A stretch of DNA of 17,223 nucleotides from UBA9732 sp963615565 (GTDB lineage: Bacteria > Spirochaetota > Spirochaetia > Sphaerochaetales > Sphaerochaetaceae), in assembly GCA_963615565.1 (NCBI GenBank), contig CAVEGR010000065.1, positions 1 to 17,223 of the forward strand. The letters run 5' to 3'. The translations under genes were made by a program, and so were the position numbers. The notes beneath the pieces are model-generated. The model made no database searches, was not told the DNA's origin, and worked only from the letters and a program-made list of their open reading frames with translations. Below are positions 15,172-17,223 of the stretch, in pieces (within the stretch, counting starts at the first letter, position 1; each line of letters starts with the position of its first letter).

Positions 15172-15182
15172 AGACTGTTGTG

Positions 15183-16712
15183 CTATCGTGCGTACTCAAC
15201 AGCGCGCATTTCACGAATGATTGTAACCTTAATTCTTCCTGGGTAGCGGAGCTCTGCCTCAATTCTGCTGGCAATGCCCTTTGCAATTGTCTTTGCATCG
15301 TCATCTGAGACGGTGTCTGCATTAACAAGAATTCTAAGTTCTCTTCCAGCTTGAATTGCAAAAGCTTTCTCTACCCCTTCAAAGGATTCGGCTATATCTT
15401 CAAGATTTTCCAATCTCTTAATGTAGTTATCAAGAGATTCCCTTCTAGCTCCAGGTCTTGCAGCGCTAATTGCATCTGCAATTTGAATAATGATGCTCTC
15501 TATGCAACAAGGCTCAACATCTCCATGGTGTGCATGTATTGCATTGACAACCCTAGGGTCTTCACCAAGACGCTTAGCCAAATCTGCACCCATCTCTGCA
15601 TGGTTTGACTCACTTTCTGTAACGATACCTTTGCCGATATCATGCAACAGCCCACCACGTCTAGCTATTTCAACATTTGCACCAACTTCAGCTGCTATCA
15701 TGCCTGCAATCACTGCAACTTCTCTTGAGTGATTGAGAACATTCTGTCCATAGCTTGTTCTGAAGAAGAGTCTTCCAAGAGCTCTGATAGTTTCCAGGCT
15801 CATGTTGTGAATGCCAAGGTCATAAACAACCTGTTCGCCTTCCTCGGCACAAATCTTGTTAACTTCTTTTGTAACTTTTGTAACAACTTCTTCAATTCTT
15901 GCCGGGTGAATTCTTCCGTCCTGAACAAGACGCTCAAGAGAAACTCTAGCAATTTCTTTTCTTATTGGGTCAAAGCAAGAAATAACAACTGCCTCAGGAG
16001 TATCATCAATTATGATATCAACACCTGTGAGAGTTTCTAAAGCTCTGATGTTCCTTCCTTCTCTACCAATAATTCTACCTTTCATTTCATCACTAGGAAG
16101 GCTTACTGAGCTAACTGTACTCTCTGAAACTACTTCTGTTGCGAGTCTTTGAATTGTTGTGACAACTATGTCTCTTGCGGTTTTGTCTGCTTTAGCTAAT
16201 GCTTCTTGTTCAATCTTATTGATTAGAACTTGAGCATCTTTGTGAGCTTCTGCCTGCATTTTTTCCATAAGGACATTTTTTGCTTCATCAGCGGTCATAT
16301 TGGCAACTTTTTCAAGTTCTACTGCCCACTGATCTTCCATTTCCGCAATTTTCTTATCACGGAGCTCCAGTTGCTCTTCTTTATCTTGTTGCTGAGATTT
16401 GGTTTTTTCCAGATTTTCCTGGACTTTCTCCAAATTCTCTTCCTTTTGAAGCAATCTTCTCTCAAATCGCTGAAGTTCGCTACGTCTGTCGCGAGCTTCA
16501 CGCTCTTGTTCCATCTGCTCCTTAAGGAGTTTATCTCTAGTTTCAAGCAACAGTTTGTTGCTTTCAGCTTCGGCTTCCTTAATAGCTTCCTGACTCAGTC
16601 TCACAGCCTGCTGCTCAACTGAAGTAAGCTTTACTTTTCCATATAGCCAGCGCACGAGCCAGCCAATTCCTATACAACTAAGACAAAGAAGGATCCATAT
16701 GATTGTACTCAT
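15183..16712 (-). CDS. rny: Ribonuclease Y
   Basis: Membrane-bound endoribonuclease that starts mRNA decay in bacteria lacking RNase E. The 509 residues match the family. A transmembrane helix lies at 3-21. A long charged coiled coil spans about 30-195. The KH domain has GRIIGREGRNI at 212-222, and the HD phosphohydrolase domain has His328 in NHSREVA, His357-Asp358 in LLHDIGKG, and further ligands around His371 and His394-395. The C-terminal region with PGRIKVTIIRE is typical. The ATG has an AAGGGGG site five bases upstream. A near-consensus promoter lies about 80 bases before the start, and a strong hairpin sits in the leader next to the ribosome site. It is the first gene of rny-ymdB-tlyA. 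Confidence 0.97.
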   Translation of the reverse strand: MSTIIWILLCLSCIGIGWLVRWLYGKVKLTSVEQQAVRLSQEAIKEAEAESNKLLLETRDKLLKEQMEQEREARDRRSELQRFERRLLQKEENLEKVQENLEKTKSQQQDKEEQLELRDKKIAEMEDQWAVELEKVANMTADEAKNVLMEKMQAEAHKDAQVLINKIEQEALAKADKTARDIVVTTIQRLATEVVSESTVSSVSLPSDEMKGRIIGREGRNIRALETLTGVDIIIDDTPEAVVISCFDPIRKEIARVSLERLVQDGRIHPARIEEVVTKVTKEVNKICAEEGEQVVYDLGIHNMSLETIRALGRLFFRTSYGQNVLNHSREVAVIAGMIAAEVGANVEIARRGGLLHDIGKGIVTESESNHAEMGADLAKRLGEDPRVVNAIHAHHGDVEPCCIESIIIQIADAISAARPGARRESLDNYIKRLENLEDIAESFEGVEKAFAIQAGRELRILVNADTVSDDDAKTIAKGIASRIEAELRYPGRIKVTIIREMRAVEYAR

Positions 16713-16726
16713 ACTTTCCCCCTTTA

Positions 16727-16746
16727 GAGTTTTTTGTAAAAAACTC
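16727..16746 (-). repeat. Hairpin in the rny leader, palindrome family variant
   Basis: GAGTTTTTTGTAAAAAACTC: perfectly symmetric, nine pairs around a central GT. It lies four bases upstream of the AAGGGGG ribosome site of rny, so it would be part of the rny mRNA leader and could influence translation or stability. It resembles the dispersed GAGGTTTTTGCAAAAACCTC family, with matching changes in both arms. Confidence 0.75.
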
Positions 16747-16768
16747 CTTAATCACCTTTAATCAAATA

Positions 16769-16797
16769 ATTTTAAGCATTGCAAGATATAGTGTCAA
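16769..16797 (-). promoter_or_regulatory. rny operon promoter
   Basis: On the minus strand a perfect TTGACA (16792-16797), a 17-base spacer and TAAAAT (16769-16774), five of six matches to TATAAT. The start site should be near 16762, giving a leader of about 50 bases that contains the hairpin at 16727-16746 and the ribosome site. Confidence 0.75.
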
Positions 16798-16852
16798 GGT
16801 ATTGAGGAATAGTTGAAATTTGGGGCTAGAGAATTGGCCTGCTTTCGTTTGA

Positions 16853-16887
16853 TGTCTTATTTCAGCAATTTTGCTGTAAATAAGACA
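16853..16887. repeat. Long stem-loop upstream of the rny promoter
   Basis: TGTCTTATTTCAGCAA (16853-16868) pairs with TTGCTG-T-AAATAAGACA (16871-16887): 16 base pairs with a single bulged T and a 2-base loop. No T-run follows on either strand, so it is not an ordinary intrinsic terminator. It lies about 55 bases upstream of the rny -35 box. It could be an operator, an attachment or recombination site, or a structured RNA end. Confidence 0.7.
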
Positions 16888-16934
16888 GCATAGCGGCTTG
16901 TCTGGAAACAACCGCAATATTAACCATAAACATT

Positions 16935-17057
16935 ACACTGGTTACAAAATTACCCTCGCATAGGACACCCATTACATTGGCCACACCTAGCACACTGGTC
17001 ACATTTTAGGCTTCACTTGCTACACAGACAACACTGACTACATTCACTACATTTGCT
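16935..17057. repeat. Second intergenic repeat array
   Basis: Degenerate units like those at 13453-13617: ACACTGGTT (16935-16943), ACATTGGCC (16974-16982), ACACTGGTC (16992-17000), ACACTGACT (17031-17039), ACATTCACT and ACATTTGCT (17049-17057). They are separated by 9- or 21-base stretches, so all units stay in the same phase modulo three. In the frame matching the other array, a TAG occurs at 17007-17009, so this copy is not coding there. Confidence 0.75.
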
Positions 17058-17223
17058 TTAGTGGTAAGTTTTTCAACTTTTTTTCATTTTTAGGTCAAAA
17101 ATCGCAATGGAATTGTCAGAAAATCTTGATTAACAAGTAGAGGCAATCTTCCTCGTAGAGCAAGGACCTACTCTAGTATGATTGATGCCAACTTACTAGA
17201 TAGAGGCATGACATATGACAATC

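Larger units (their letters stand above)
16713..17223. other. Gene-poor stretch upstream of rny
   Basis: About 510 bases with no supported gene. From the rny side it holds the rny leader with a hairpin (16727-16746), the rny promoter (16769-16797), a long stem-loop (16853-16887), a degenerate repeat array (16935-17057) and an AT-rich stretch. An ATG at 17178 opens a frame to the window edge (15 codons, AAGGA eleven bases upstream); it may be the start of a gene that cannot be judged here. Confidence 0.5.

Noticed and set aside
13453..17057. CRISPR array
   Set aside because: The units are 9-12 bases and directly adjacent, with no constant repeat separated by unique spacers and no cas genes.
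17178..17223. ATG-initiated frame running off the window end (MIDANLLDRGMTYDN)
   Set aside because: Only 15 codons and a distant AAGGA; too little to call a gene, though a real one may begin here.

Overview
This AT-rich window looks like chromosomal DNA of a spirochaete, most likely a host-associated Treponema. That is inferred from a spirochaete-style membrane-anchored coiled-coil protein, a clostridial-type ThyA, RNase Y instead of RNase E, and a GerMN protein in a set with no sporulation genes. No species call can be made without a search. All large reading frames are intact. There are no rRNA, tRNA, transposase or CRISPR signals.

Layout: (1) 139-4274, plus strand: thyA, a gene fusing dihydrofolate reductase to a DHH/DHHA1 phosphoesterase, a separate DHH/DHHA1 phosphoesterase (NrnA-like), and surE. 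They are closely spaced and form a nucleotide and folate operon. (2) 4310-12660, minus strand: rlmB at the far end, then dnaJ, dnaK and grpE (chaperones), a coiled-coil membrane protein, a HAD phosphatase, and der, whose C-terminal tail is a long Thr-Lys repeat. grpE and dnaK each have a recognisable promoter, and dnaK ends in a strong intrinsic terminator before dnaJ. (3) 12787-13386, plus strand: a membrane-anchored GerMN protein, divergent from der, with an excellent promoter only a few bases from its start codon. (4) 13626-16712, minus strand: rny, ymdB and tlyA, an RNA-centred operon behind a near-consensus promoter. (5) 16713-17223: a gene-poor stretch with a hairpin, a long stem-loop and a degenerate repeat array.

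The genes fall into functional sets. ThyA makes dihydrofolate and the DHFR half of its neighbour would reduce it again. The two DHH enzymes and SurE could take short oligonucleotides or pAp down to mononucleotides and nucleosides. GrpE, DnaK and DnaJ are the Hsp70 cycle. Der, RlmB and TlyA act on ribosomes or rRNA, and RNase Y and YmdB on RNA turnover.

The unexplained signals are: the DHFR-DHH fusion beside its paralogue; a family of triplet-phased tandem arrays (9- or 12-base units beginning AC) at four places, two inside genes in opposite orientations and two intergenic; and a dispersed palindrome, GAGGTTTTTGCAAAAACCTC, at most operon or gene boundaries, one copy of which supplies the C-terminus of the HAD protein.
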